Shown here: piece by piece, positions 1 to 8,108 of the stretch | Layout: each line of letters starts with the position of its first letter | Numbering within the stretch: the first letter of the stretch is position 1 | From: Kiritimatiellia bacterium | GTDB lineage: Bacteria > Verrucomicrobiota > Kiritimatiellia > UBA8416 > JABMPJ01 | Length of the DNA stretch: 33,971 bases | Direction: 5' to 3' | NCBI GenBank assembly: GCA_016783675.1 | Contig: JADHWE010000024.1 | Location: forward strand, 1 to 33,971 | The notes under the pieces: model-generated | Seen by the model: the letters and a program-made list of their open reading frames with translations, nothing else | Databases searched by the model: none | What the model was told of the DNA's origin: nothing | Translations under genes and position numbers: made by a program

Positions 1-2385
1 GAACGCACCAACTCCAATGGATCGAAGAAGTTCCGTGATCTTCTTCTGGCCGACGACTACCAGGGATGCCTGTCGATCGGTCTCGCCCAGGAAGCCAACG
101 GCGCGCACGTGCTGGATGTGTGCGCGGCCTATGCGGGGCGGGACGAGGAGGCCGACATGGTGGAACTGGTCCGGCTTTTCGCCGGGTCGATCAAGATCCC
201 GCTCATGATCGACTCCACCCGCCCGGACGTGATCGAGGCCTGTCTCAAGATCTACCCGGGTCGCTGCATCATCAACTCGGTGAACCTCGAAGACGGCGGC
301 GTTAACATCCGCAAGGTCTGTGCGCTGGCCAAACGCTATGGCGCGGCCGTGGTGGCCCTCACGATCAACGAGAAGGGCATGGCCATGCGGACCGCCGAGA
401 AGGTGGAGACCGCGAAAGCCATCCACGACATCGTTGTAGGCGAGTTCGGGATGCGCCCACAGGACATTCTGTTCGATCCACTGACCTTCACGGTCGGTGC
501 CGGCGACAAAACGCTGTGCGATGCGGCGATCCAGACGCTGGATGCGATCCGCGAGATCAAGCAGGCGCTTCCCGGCGTGTTTACAGTGCTCGGACTTTCC
601 AACATCTCGTTCGGTCTCTCGCCCTTCTCACGCCGCATGCTCAACTCCGTGTTCCTGCACGAAGCGGTCGAAGCCGGACTCGATGCCGCGATCATCGATG
701 CCGGCAAGATCCTCCCCCTGGCCAAGGTGCCGGAAGAGGAGCGGGAAATCTGCCTGGATCTTCTCTATGACCGCCAAGGCGAGGATGCCGAGGCGCCCCC
801 ACCGCTGGAACGCTTTATCGAGCATTTCAGCGAGGCGAAAGACGACGCTGAGGATGAAGGCGGCGAAGATGCTCGTCTACCGCAGCGCGTCCTCTTCGAT
901 CGCATCGTGGATGGCGACAGCGAGGGAATCGAAGACCAGCTCTCAATCCTGCTCATGCGCATGACGCCGATCAGCATCATCAACCAGATCCTTGTCCCGG
1001 CCATGCGGCACGTGGGCGAACTGTTCGGCAAGGGCGAGATCCTGTTGCCGTTTGTGCTCAAGTCGGCCGAGGTCATGAAACGCTCGGTGGCCTTTCTCGA
1101 GCCATTGATGGAGAAGATCGAGGGTGAGACGCGGACCAGCGTCTTGCTGGCCACGGTCCAGGGCGATGTGCATGACATCGGCAAGAACCTGGTTGAGATC
1201 ATCCTCTCCAACAACGGCTACGAGGTGCACAACCTCGGCATCAAGGTGCCCGCCGAGACCATCATCGAGAAAGCGCGCGAGCTGAACGTGGACGTGATCG
1301 GATTGAGCGGGCTTCTCGTGAAGTCGGCCATTGTCATGCAGGAGAGCATGGAGCAGTACGAGGCCGCCGATCTCAAGGCCCCGATCCTGCTGGGTGGCGC
1401 GGCGCTGACAAAGAAGTTCGTGGCCGAATCCTGCGTCCCCGGCTTCACGCCGCCGGTGGTCTACTGTGCCGACGCGTTTGCGGGACTCAAGGCGGTGCGC
1501 GATTTCGAGGACGGCAAGCTCGAAGCTACTGCCTATGACGCGAAAGCCACGCCGCAAGCCATGAAGCCGGGACTGAAAAGTCTCGATATCCTGACCGACA
1601 ACCCGGTCCCGACCCCGCCGTTCACCGGACTCAAGCACGTGGTCGATATCGATCCGGCCCTGCTCTTCCCCTACATCAACGAACAGGCGCTCTTCCGTGG
1701 CCGCTGGGGCTACCGGCGCGGCAAGATGAGCGCCGAGGAGTACAAGGCGCTGGTGGAAGGGGAGGTGATTCCGCTCTACGAAGAGATGAAGCGGCGTGCC
1801 GTGGAAGAGCAGCACGTGCAGCCCAAGGTGGCCTACGGCTACTACCGGTGTTACAGCGATGGCAATTCACTCTTCGTCGAAGATGAGGGCACGATGTACG
1901 AATTCCCGTTCCCGCGCCAGGCGGAGCCGCCCTACCTCAGCATACCGAGTTTCTTTAAAGGCAAGGACGCCGGCGGGGACGTGGCCGGGTTCTTTGTGGT
2001 GACGATCGGTCCGCGCATCAGCGAGGAGACCCACAAGCTCTACGATGCCGACAAGTACCACGAGTACCTGATGCTGCACGGGTTCAGCGTGGAGATCACC
2101 GACGCGCTGGCCGAGTACTGGCACGAGGTCATGCGCAACGAGCTGGGGATCGGAACCGACAAGCCCGACTCCATGACCGGCTATGCCGTACAGGACTACC
2201 AGGGCTCACGTTACGGATTCGGCTATCCCGCCTGTCCCGACCTCGGCGCACACGAACACGTCTTCAAGCTGCTCAATCCCGGCGCCCTCGGCGTCACGCT
2301 CACCGAGAACATGGAGATGGTACCCGAGCAAACCACCTCCGCCCTAATCGCCCACCATCCCCAGGCCAAGTACTTTGCGGTCTGA
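1..2385 (+). CDS. metH: Cobalamin-dependent methionine synthase, 5'-truncated by window edge
   Basis: Transfers a methyl group from methyltetrahydrofolate via cobalamin to homocysteine, giving methionine, in the cytoplasm. The frame is open from base 1, and the first visible residues (ERTNSNGSKKF) are the opening of the pterin/folate-binding domain, so the gene starts upstream and its homocysteine/zinc domain is missing. Visible in order over 794 residues: folate domain (about 1-260), helical cap and B12 domain with the signature GDVHDIGKN (ligand His at visible residue 391), and the AdoMet-binding reactivation domain with GYPACPD at 741-747 and a normal C-terminus. An acidic linker rich in Asp/Glu lies near residues 260-300. 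The reactivation domain marks the full-type enzyme rather than a split version. A palindromic repeat follows the stop. Identification is firm. Confidence 0.96.
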   Translation, partial: ERTNSNGSKKFRDLLLADDYQGCLSIGLAQEANGAHVLDVCAAYAGRDEEADMVELVRLFAGSIKIPLMIDSTRPDVIEACLKIYPGRCIINSVNLEDGGVNIRKVCALAKRYGAAVVALTINEKGMAMRTAEKVETAKAIHDIVVGEFGMRPQDILFDPLTFTVGAGDKTLCDAAIQTLDAIREIKQALPGVFTVLGLSNISFGLSPFSRRMLNSVFLHEAVEAGLDAAIIDAGKILPLAKVPEEEREICLDLLYDRQGEDAEAPPPLERFIEHFSEAKDDAEDEGGEDARLPQRVLFDRIVDGDSEGIEDQLSILLMRMTPISIINQILVPAMRHVGELFGKGEILLPFVLKSAEVMKRSVAFLEPLMEKIEGETRTSVLLATVQGDVHDIGKNLVEIILSNNGYEVHNLGIKVPAETIIEKARELNVDVIGLSGLLVKSAIVMQESMEQYEAADLKAPILLGGAALTKKFVAESCVPGFTPPVVYCADAFAGLKAVRDFEDGKLEATAYDAKATPQAMKPGLKSLDILTDNPVPTPPFTGLKHVVDIDPALLFPYINEQALFRGRWGYRRGKMSAEEYKALVEGEVIPLYEEMKRRAVEEQHVQPKVAYGYYRCYSDGNSLFVEDEGTMYEFPFPRQAEPPYLSIPSFFKGKDAGGDVAGFFVVTIGPRISEETHKLYDADKYHEYLMLHGFSVEITDALAEYWHEVMRNELGIGTDKPDSMTGYAVQDYQGSRYGFGYPACPDLGAHEHVFKLLNPGALGVTLTENMEMVPEQTTSALIAHHPQAKYFAV

Positions 2386-2460
2386 CCATTGGTTGCTGTC
2401 TTGGAGAGGGGCATATGGAGATGCCTCGGCTGCGCGGCATGACAGGGAACTCTGAGAAAG

Positions 2461-2536
2461 TGTCATCCCGAGCGTAGCCGAGGGATCTCCAGCGTTTTCG
2501 ATGATCAGGAGATCCCTCGGCAAGCTCGGGATGACA
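2461..2536. repeat. REP-like palindromic repeat, copy 1 (between metH and nadB)
   Basis: A near-perfect inverted repeat. The left arm (2461-2490, beginning TGTCATCCCGAGC) and right arm (2508-2536, ending GCTCGGGATGACA) are complementary except for an internal 3-versus-2 base bulge, with a 17-base loop. The right arm is identical over 29 bases to that of the second copy downstream of nadB. It has no coding capacity. As RNA it would form a very stable stem after metH and may act as a 3'-end stabiliser or terminator, but no T-run follows. Confidence 0.85.
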
Positions 2537-2590
2537 GAACGGCTTGAAGTCGTGCTGAAATGAGAACTGCTGTCCCCGCGTGGAGGACGA

Positions 2591-2619
2591 TTGACACCAG
2601 GCGGGCTGCGGCTTACAAG
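2591..2619 (+). promoter_or_regulatory. Sigma-70-type promoter for nadB, predicted leaderless
   Basis: A perfect -35 hexamer TTGACA (2591-2596) is followed, after a 17-base spacer, by TACAAG (2614-2619), a 4/6 match to the -10 consensus. The start point expected 6-8 bases further on falls at about 2626-2628, which is the nadB ATG itself, so the transcript may have essentially no leader. This is a prediction from motif spacing only. Confidence 0.5.
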
Positions 2620-2627
2620 TGGAGGGT

Positions 2628-4274
2628 ATGCAGACCCTTGACTATGACTATTGCGTGGTGGGCAGTGGATTGGCGGGGTTGCTCTCGGCGCTGCATCTCG
2701 GGAAGAGCGGGTCCGTCCTGGTGGTGACCAAGAAGGGCGGGGCGGACAGCAACACGAACTATGCCCAGGGCGGGATCGCCTCGGTCATGGCCGTGCAGGA
2801 CACCTTCGAGTCGCACGTGGCCGACACGCTTGAGGCGGGCGCGGGGCTCTGTGACGAGACCGTGGTGCGCGATATCGTGGCCGCCGGGCCCCAGGCCGTG
2901 GCCGAGCTGGAGGCACTGGGTATCTCGTTCGCGCAGCGCAAGCAGGACGAGGGTGGGGGATACGACCTCGGCAAAGAGGGCGGCCACTCCGAGCGTCGCG
3001 TCTTGCACGCCGGCGATATCACGGGTCGCGAGATTGAGGCCGTTCTGCTCGAACGTATTCGCGAAGCACCCAACGTGACGCTGCGCGAGCAGGCCATGGC
3101 GATCGAGCTGATTACGACCGACTGGCTCGAACACCGCGGGGTCGACACGGGTGAGGCCGGCCGCGACGGCAGCCGCTGCGTGGGCATCTACCTGCTTGAC
3201 CGAACGACCGGTGAGATCTGTGCCGTGCGCGCGCCGCGCGTGATCCTCACCAGTGGCGGCGGGGGCAAGGTCTACCTCTATACCAGCAATCCCGATGTGG
3301 CCACCGGGGACGGCCTGGCAATGGCCTGGCGGGCAGGGCTCCCCATCAAGAATATGGAGTTCATCCAGTTCCACCCGACCTGTCTCTACCATCCCGAGGC
3401 CAAGTCGTTCCTCGTCAGCGAGGCGGTCCGCGGTGAGGGCGCCAAGCTTGTCGACGGCAACGAGCAGGAATTCATGCAGCGCTACGACGAACGTGGCGCG
3501 CTGGCCCCGCGCGATGTGGTCGCCCGCGCGATTGACGAAGAGATGAAACTCACCGGCGCGCCTTGCGTCTATCTCGATATCCGCCACCAGCCGCGCGAAT
3601 TCCTCCAGGAACGCTTCCCCAACATCTTCGCCACCTGCCTCGGCTTCGGAATCGACATGAGTAAGGATCTGGTGCCCGTGGTTCCCGCCGCGCATTACTT
3701 CTGCGGGGGCGTGGAGGCCAAGGTCAACGGCGAAACCGCCATGCCCGGGCTCTACGCCGCCGGCGAGGTCGCCTGCACGGGGCTGCACGGCGCGAACCGT
3801 CTGGCCAGCAACTCGCTGCTCGAGGCGGTTGTCTGCGCGCGGCGCATGGCCGATCACCTGGTCGACACGCCGCCCCCCGAGTTTGACATGCCGCCCATCG
3901 CCGACTGGGAATATGGCGATGCCGTGACCAGCGACGAAGCCATCGTGGTGGAGCATAACTGGAACGAAGTGCGTACCTGTATGTGGGACTATGTCGGCAT
4001 CGTGCGCACGGACAAGCGGCTCGAGCGCGCCGCGCGCCGCATCGGCAACCTGCATCACGAGATCTACCAGTATTACATGGACTATCTCGTCAATGCCGAC
4101 ATCCTCGAGCTGCGCAACATTGCGGCCGTGGCCGAGTTGATCATCCGTTCCGCCCAACTCCGCCGCGAAAGCCGCGGCCTGCACAGCACGCTCGACTGTC
4201 CCGAGTTCGGATCGGGAGGCGTGGACACGCTCATCACCGATCCTCCGGGCGGCGATACGCGGCTGGGAGTGTGA
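2628..4274 (+). CDS. nadB: L-aspartate oxidase
   Basis: FAD enzyme that oxidises L-aspartate to iminoaspartate, the first step of de novo NAD synthesis; the product goes to quinolinate synthase (NadA), which is not in this window. The protein is 548 residues, normal for the family. An N-terminal dinucleotide-binding motif GSGLAG (12-17) is followed by the NTNYAQGGIA segment, GGHSERRVLH, the FHPTCLYHP active-site region, the HYFCGGV and LHGANRLASNSLLE motifs, and a C-terminal helical domain. The ATG was chosen because family members start just before the Rossmann strand. An in-frame GTG nine bases upstream is possible, but GGAGG lies only two bases before the ATG, too close for ordinary Shine-Dalgarno use. 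The gene stands alone between two copies of a palindromic repeat. Confidence 0.95.
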   Translation: MQTLDYDYCVVGSGLAGLLSALHLGKSGSVLVVTKKGGADSNTNYAQGGIASVMAVQDTFESHVADTLEAGAGLCDETVVRDIVAAGPQAVAELEALGISFAQRKQDEGGGYDLGKEGGHSERRVLHAGDITGREIEAVLLERIREAPNVTLREQAMAIELITTDWLEHRGVDTGEAGRDGSRCVGIYLLDRTTGEICAVRAPRVILTSGGGGKVYLYTSNPDVATGDGLAMAWRAGLPIKNMEFIQFHPTCLYHPEAKSFLVSEAVRGEGAKLVDGNEQEFMQRYDERGALAPRDVVARAIDEEMKLTGAPCVYLDIRHQPREFLQERFPNIFATCLGFGIDMSKDLVPVVPAAHYFCGGVEAKVNGETAMPGLYAAGEVACTGLHGANRLASNSLLEAVVCARRMADHLVDTPPPEFDMPPIADWEYGDAVTSDEAIVVEHNWNEVRTCMWDYVGIVRTDKRLERAARRIGNLHHEIYQYYMDYLVNADILELRNIAAVAELIIRSAQLRRESRGLHSTLDCPEFGSGGVDTLITDPPGGDTRLGV

Positions 4275-4311
4275 GGACCTGTTCTCTCTGGAGTGATTAT
4301 TGCACACTGTC

Positions 4312-4386
4312 TGTCATTCCGAGCGAAGCGAGGAATCTCTAGCGTGATGAGTGGCATGGAGATCCCTCGGCAAGCTCGGGATGACA
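4312..4386. repeat. REP-like palindromic repeat, copy 2 (after nadB)
   Basis: Same family as the element upstream of nadB and in the same orientation. The right arm (4358-4386) is identical over 29 bases to the right arm of copy 1. The left arm (4312-4340, TGTCATTCCGAGCGAAGCG...) is diverged but still largely complementary. The central loop differs in sequence from copy 1, as expected of a dispersed element in which pairing rather than loop sequence is preserved. Confidence 0.8.
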
Positions 4387-4447
4387 TGTTGAAGGTGTTG
4401 CCTGTCAGTTCTTCGCCCTGTCTCTAGTCATCGGTTTTGTGGTCTGA

Positions 4448-6256
4448 ATGGTAGTCCTAAAGAAAAGCATAGCCCCGCTTCTTATCCTCGCGCTCATCGC
4501 ACTCATCGTACAGATGGCGTTCGTGTTTGAGACGAACCGGGCGGTGGTGTTCCAGATCCCTACTTCCGACTCAGCGACGTACCACAACCAGGCCGTTCGC
4601 ATTGCACGTGGTGAGGCGGAGCCCGGGAAGGCGCCATTCTGGCAGCCGCCGCTCTATGTCTATGGGTTGGCACAGGTTTACCGGTGTGTTGCATCGAATG
4701 TTGGTGCGGCGCGCTACGTGCACGGTGTCCTGGGTGTGTTGATCGCGCTCCTGACCTTCACGATAGCGAAACGGTTCATGAACGCTCCCGTGGCCTTCGC
4801 GTGCGGGCTCGGCACTTGTTTGTACGGTCCGTTGCTCTTCTTCGCATCCCAGCTTCTGCCCGCCGCCACGGCGGCCGTACTCGCTACGCTTTTCCTGTTG
4901 GTCTTCCTGGCGCTTATGCGCCGACCGACCGGCATGCGCGCTTTCGCGGTGGGGTTGGTCCTTGGTTTGGCGGCGCTGACGGTGCCGGTTGTGCTGGTCA
5001 TGCTCCTGTTGGTTGGTCTGTGGTTGGCGGCGGCGGCCATGAAGGGCGGGGCCGTGCGTACCCAGGCTCGCTTCGGGTCCCTGGTGGTTGCCGGCCTGAT
5101 CCTGGCCATCGCCCCGGTCACGAGCCGGAACGCGGTCCGTTCGGGCTCGTTTGTACCGATCTCCACCAACGGCGGCATCAACCTATATATAGGAAACAAC
5201 CCGGACATGGCGGAGACGGTCTGTATACGCCCCGGCACGCGTGACTGGGACGCGCTGGTGGCTCTGCCCTATGAAGACGGCGCGGCAGCATCGCCCGCGG
5301 AGGCACAGTCCTACTTCCTTCGACGCGTGGGGGCGTACATTTGCAGCGAACCGGCGGGCTTCGTTGGCGGACTGCTGGGCAAGGCGCACCAACTCCTGAA
5401 CGGGCGTGAGATTCCCCGCAACATTGATATCTATGTGTTTCGCAAGCACTCCCGCATTCTCAGTCTGCTCGCATGGTGCGGCGGCTGGTTCGCTTTCCCC
5501 TTCGGGATCGTCGGTCCGCTGGCGCTGCTGGGAATGATCGTCGCCTTCCGCCGCGGGGGGGAAGGGCGCTACATAGCCGGCTTTGTGGTCCTCTACGGGC
5601 TGGGCCTGGTCTGTTTCTTTCCCTCTTCGCGCTACATGGTGCCGATGTTGCCCGCGTTGCTGATCCTGGCGTTCATCGGGGTGGGCGGGCTGATCGGCCC
5701 ATTGCCGGCAAGGACGCGCGCGGCCTATGCGATGTTGCTGATCCTGGCCGCCGTGGTTGTGAACTTGCCGGCCGCTCTGCCGACCGACGCCGTGGCGTGG
5801 GAGGCCGAGCTGCATCGGCATGTCGGCATCGGTCTGCAAAAGCGCGGCCGACTCGATGAGGCGCTGCGCCAATACGACCTGGCTCTGAACGCCGATGAGG
5901 ATGCGGCGGCAACGCACTACTACCGCGGGACGGCCCTCCTGGCGGTCGACCGGCTGGATGCCGCAGAATCGGCCTTCCGGTCAACCCTCATGCTTCAAGC
6001 CGACTATGCCGAAGCGATGCACGACTTGGCGGTCGTACTCCATCGCCAGAAACGGACTGATGAGGCCATTCCGCTGCTGGCGCGGGCCATCGAGGTTAGA
6101 CCCGATTATCGCAGCGCCATGCGCAACCTGGCCGTGGCGCTGATCACGCAAGGGCGCAAGGAGGAGGCAGAGCGATGGTTACAGAGGGCACAGTCCTCCA
6201 AATATCCAGTTCTGACCCCCCAAAAAAAGCCCAACAAAATGCGCATAGGGGGTTGA
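4448..6256 (+). CDS. Multi-pass membrane GT-C-like glycosyltransferase with C-terminal TPR repeats
   Basis: Probable membrane glycosyltransferase of the PMT/ArnT-like (GT-C) type, which uses polyprenyl-phosphate sugars outside the cytoplasmic membrane; acceptor unknown. In the 602-residue protein, a first membrane helix (about 8-26) is followed by a loop with an acidic residue where GT-C enzymes carry their catalytic Asp (DSATYH, Asp41) and by the FWQPPLY motif (64-70). Several hydrophobic helices follow to about residue 445. A GGINLYIGNN segment (242-251), familiar from bacterial GT39-like proteins, sits in an external loop. Residues about 450-585 are soluble and form roughly four tetratricopeptide repeats. 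No Shine-Dalgarno precedes the ATG. The stop codon is embedded in the promoter of the next operon. Fold assignment is fairly good, substrate unknown. Confidence 0.75.
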   Translation: MVVLKKSIAPLLILALIALIVQMAFVFETNRAVVFQIPTSDSATYHNQAVRIARGEAEPGKAPFWQPPLYVYGLAQVYRCVASNVGAARYVHGVLGVLIALLTFTIAKRFMNAPVAFACGLGTCLYGPLLFFASQLLPAATAAVLATLFLLVFLALMRRPTGMRAFAVGLVLGLAALTVPVVLVMLLLVGLWLAAAAMKGGAVRTQARFGSLVVAGLILAIAPVTSRNAVRSGSFVPISTNGGINLYIGNNPDMAETVCIRPGTRDWDALVALPYEDGAAASPAEAQSYFLRRVGAYICSEPAGFVGGLLGKAHQLLNGREIPRNIDIYVFRKHSRILSLLAWCGGWFAFPFGIVGPLALLGMIVAFRRGGEGRYIAGFVVLYGLGLVCFFPSSRYMVPMLPALLILAFIGVGGLIGPLPARTRAAYAMLLILAAVVVNLPAALPTDAVAWEAELHRHVGIGLQKRGRLDEALRQYDLALNADEDAAATHYYRGTALLAVDRLDAAESAFRSTLMLQADYAEAMHDLAVVLHRQKRTDEAIPLLARAIEVRPDYRSAMRNLAVALITQGRKEEAERWLQRAQSSKYPVLTPQKKPNKMRIGG

Positions 6257-6280
6257 CAGGATAGTCGCTTCTGCTATTCT
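6253..6280 (+). promoter_or_regulatory. Strong extended -10 promoter of the tRNA-Thr/tuf operon
   Basis: TTGACA (6253-6258, 6/6) and TATTCT (6275-6280, 4/6) are separated by 16 bases, and TG at 6272-6273 gives the TGn extension of the -10. The -35 overlaps the stop codon of the membrane protein gene. Initiation is expected near 6287, giving a leader of about 200 bases before tRNA-Thr. It is the best promoter match I see in the window, as suits a translation-factor operon. Confidence 0.7.
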
Positions 6281-6286
6281 ACCGCG

Positions 6287-6487
6287 TTTCGATTCAAGGG
6301 GCTGTGTGCTCTGAGGACATAGACTAGACCGTCGTCTCGCACTCGAAAGAGGTGTGGTTGGGCGGATGGAAGACAGCAGATTTGCTCTCCAGGCCGGTTC
6401 GGATTGGATGAGAGGCAGGAGTGCAGGGCTGTTGGCTTGTGCCGTTTGGCCCCGGTGGCAGTGCGCCTCCGGTGGCGGGATGATCGG
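6287..6487 (+). other. Untranslated leader upstream of tRNA-Thr
   Basis: About 200 bases lie between the predicted transcription start and the tRNA. I see no credible reading frame. TGCTCT occurs at 6307-6312 and again at 6383-6388, resembling the core of the boxA antitermination element found in leaders of stable RNA operons, but no accompanying boxB stem is convincing. An imperfect duplication of CCGGTGGC lies close to the tRNA. Function unresolved. Confidence 0.3.
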
Positions 6488-6563
6488 GCCCATGTAGCTC
6501 AGTTGGTAGAGCACATCCTTGGTAAGGATGAGGTCAGCGGTTCAATCCCGCTCATGGGCTCCA
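6488..6563 (+). tRNA. tRNA-Thr (anticodon GGT)
   Basis: Full cloverleaf: acceptor GCCCATG pairs with CATGGGC; D-arm GCTC/GAGC; anticodon stem CATCC/GGATG enclosing loop TTGGTAA, anticodon GGT, which reads ACC/ACT threonine codons; T-arm AGCGG/CCGCT with loop TTCAATC. The discriminator is T and CCA is encoded (6561-6563). It is the first product of the tuf operon and must be cut from the polycistronic transcript. Confidence 0.97.
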
Positions 6564-6633
6564 GAAGGGCGCAGCGGATTTTGTCGGTATAGAAGAAGAT
6601 TGTGTAGCAGGTAGTAGTTAAGGAGTAACAGGC

Positions 6634-7842
6634 ATGGCCAAAGAAAAATTCGAACGCACTAAGCCGCATGTGAACGTGGGCACGATTGGCCACGTTGACC
6701 ATGGTAAGACCACGTTGACCGCCGCGCTGACGCACGTGCAGTCCTTGAAGGGATACAGTGAGTCCGTTGCCTATGACCAGGTAGCGAAGGCCTCCGAGGC
6801 GCACGGACGTCGTGACGCCACGAAGATTTTGACGATTGCTACCTCGCACGTCGAGTACGCCAGTGAGAATCGTCACTATGCCCACGTCGACTGTCCGGGA
6901 CACGCGGACTATATCAAGAACATGATCACCGGCGCCGCGCAGATGGATGGCGCGATCCTCGTGGTGGCGGCCGACACAGGCCCGATGCCGCAGACCCGTG
7001 AGCACGTTCTGCTCGCTCGCCAGGTCGGTGTGCCGGCGATGGTGGTCTTCATGAACAAGGTTGACCTCGTGGACGACCCCGAGCTGCTCGACCTCGTCGA
7101 GCTCGAGGTGCGTGAGCTTCTCTCGAAGTACGACTTCCCGGGTGACGACATTCCGATCATCCGTGGCGATTCGTTCGCCGCGACGCAGGCGAAGAGTGCC
7201 GATGATCCGGCCTGCGCACCCATCACCGAGCTGGTGGAAGCCCTCGACGCCTACATTCCGGAGCCCGAGCGCATTGTTGACCAGGCGTTCCTGATGCCGA
7301 TCGAAGACGTGTTCTCGATCGAAGGTCGCGGCACGGTGGTTACCGGCCGTATCGAGCGTGGCGTTGTCCACGTGGGAGAAGAAGTCGAGATCGTGGGTAT
7401 CCATGACACCGCCAAGACAACGTGTACCGGCGTTGAGATGTTCCGCAAGTTGTTGGACGAAGGCCAGGCCGGTGATAACGTCGGCTGCCTGCTGCGCGGC
7501 ACGAAGAAGGACGAAGTCGAGCGCGGCCAGGTGCTGGCCAAGCCCGGTTCGATCACGCCTCACACCAAGTTCGAGTGCGAAGTATACGTGCTGAGCAAGG
7601 AAGAGGGTGGCCGTCACACGCCGTTCTTCAAGGGATACCGTCCGCAGTTCTACATCCGTACCACGGACGTGACCGGCGACATCACGCTGCCTGACGGCGT
7701 CGAGATGATTATGCCTGGTGACAGCGTCAGCATGAATGTCGAGCTGATCCAGCCCGTCGCCATGGAAGAGAAGATGCGTTTCGCGATCCGTGAAGGTGGC
7801 CGTACGGTCGGCGCCGGGACGGTTGTTAAGATTATTGAGTAG
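6634..7842 (+). CDS. tuf: Translation elongation factor Tu (EF-Tu), atypical switch I
   Basis: GTPase that delivers aminoacyl-tRNA to the ribosomal A site. The 402 residues cover the G domain, with P-loop GHVDHGKT (19-26), DCPGH (86-90) and NKVD, then domains 2 and 3 ending in [11 protein letters not shown] good Shine-Dalgarno AAGGAG (6620-6625) precedes the ATG. The oddity is switch I: instead of the usual ARGITI the protein reads [10 protein letters not shown] (59-68), with about five extra residues between AYDQV (46-50) and SHVEY (71-75) compared with E. coli. The magnesium-binding threonine of the TI pair is still present (Thr67). The gene lies between two tRNA genes, and the order tuf-(rpmG)-tRNA-Trp-secE-nusG is common in bacteria. 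Confidence 0.97.
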   Translation: MAKEKFERTKPHVNVGTIGHVDHGKTTLTAALTHVQSLKGYSESVAYDQVAKASEAHGRRDATKILTIATSHVEYASENRHYAHVDCPGHADYIKNMITGAAQMDGAILVVAADTGPMPQTREHVLLARQVGVPAMVVFMNKVDLVDDPELLDLVELEVRELLSKYDFPGDDIPIIRGDSFAATQAKSADDPACAPITELVEALDAYIPEPERIVDQAFLMPIEDVFSIEGRGTVVTGRIERGVVHVGEEVEIVGIHDTAKTTCTGVEMFRKLLDEGQAGDNVGCLLRGTKKDEVERGQVLAKPGSITPHTKFECEVYVLSKEEGGRHTPFFKGYRPQFYIRTTDVTGDITLPDGVEMIMPGDSVSMNVELIQPVAMEEKMRFAIREGGRTVGAGTVVKIIE

Positions 7843-7865
7843 CAGAGGGATTGACGGATAGCTGT

Positions 7866-7894
7866 GGCCGGGTGCCCCGCGGGGTCATCCGGCC
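7866..7894 (+). terminator. GC-rich hairpin after tuf (possible weak terminator or processing site)
   Basis: GGCCGG (7866-7871) pairs with CCGGCC (7889-7894), and an inner CCC/GGG stem extends the helix. The sequence that follows (CGGTTGTC) has no true T-run, so at most partial termination or transcript stabilisation between tuf and rpmG is expected. Confidence 0.4.
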
Positions 7895-7938
7895 CGGTTG
7901 TCAGAAGGTCCGGACTTACGGTTTAAAGGGGTGCACCG

Positions 7939-8091
7939 ATGGCAAGGGACCTGGCCACACTGGCCTGTACAGAGTGCAAACGTCGTAACTATACGACCAC
8001 GCGCAACAAGAAAGTGCAGACCGACCGGATTGAGATAAAGAAATACTGCCGGTTCGATCGGCGGCATACGTTGCACAGGGAGGTAAAGTAA
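7939..8091 (+). CDS. rpmG: 50S ribosomal protein L33
   Basis: A 50-residue protein of the large subunit near the E site. It begins [20 protein letters not shown] and contains the [12 protein letters not shown] and HTLHREVK blocks diagnostic of L33. It carries CxxC at Cys10/Cys13, as in zinc-binding L33, but the distal pair is Cys37 and Asp40 (YCRFD) rather than two cysteines. The start is set by homology; GGGG upstream is a weak ribosome site. Its place between tuf and tRNA-Trp/secE is the usual one for L33. Confidence 0.95.
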   Translation: MARDLATLACTECKRRNYTTTRNKKVQTDRIEIKKYCRFDRRHTLHREVK

Positions 8092-8108
8092 CCCCCGCTT
8101 GATTCTGT

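Noticed and set aside
2613-4307. 564-residue open frame on the - strand across nadB
   Set aside because: It mirrors nadB codon structure in GC-rich DNA; low-complexity composition, no recognisable motif, and nadB is unambiguous.
6307-6388. Two TGCTCT motifs as boxA antitermination signals
   Set aside because: Only six bases each, the rest of boxA does not match, and no boxB stem is convincing.
6404-6592. Short + strand open frame through tRNA-Thr
   Set aside because: Its VAQLVEH-like segment is the well-known artefact of translating a tRNA gene.
7851-7856. TTGACG as a -35 element for an rpmG promoter
   Set aside because: No acceptable -10 at 16-18 bases; the expected position lies in the GC-rich hairpin.
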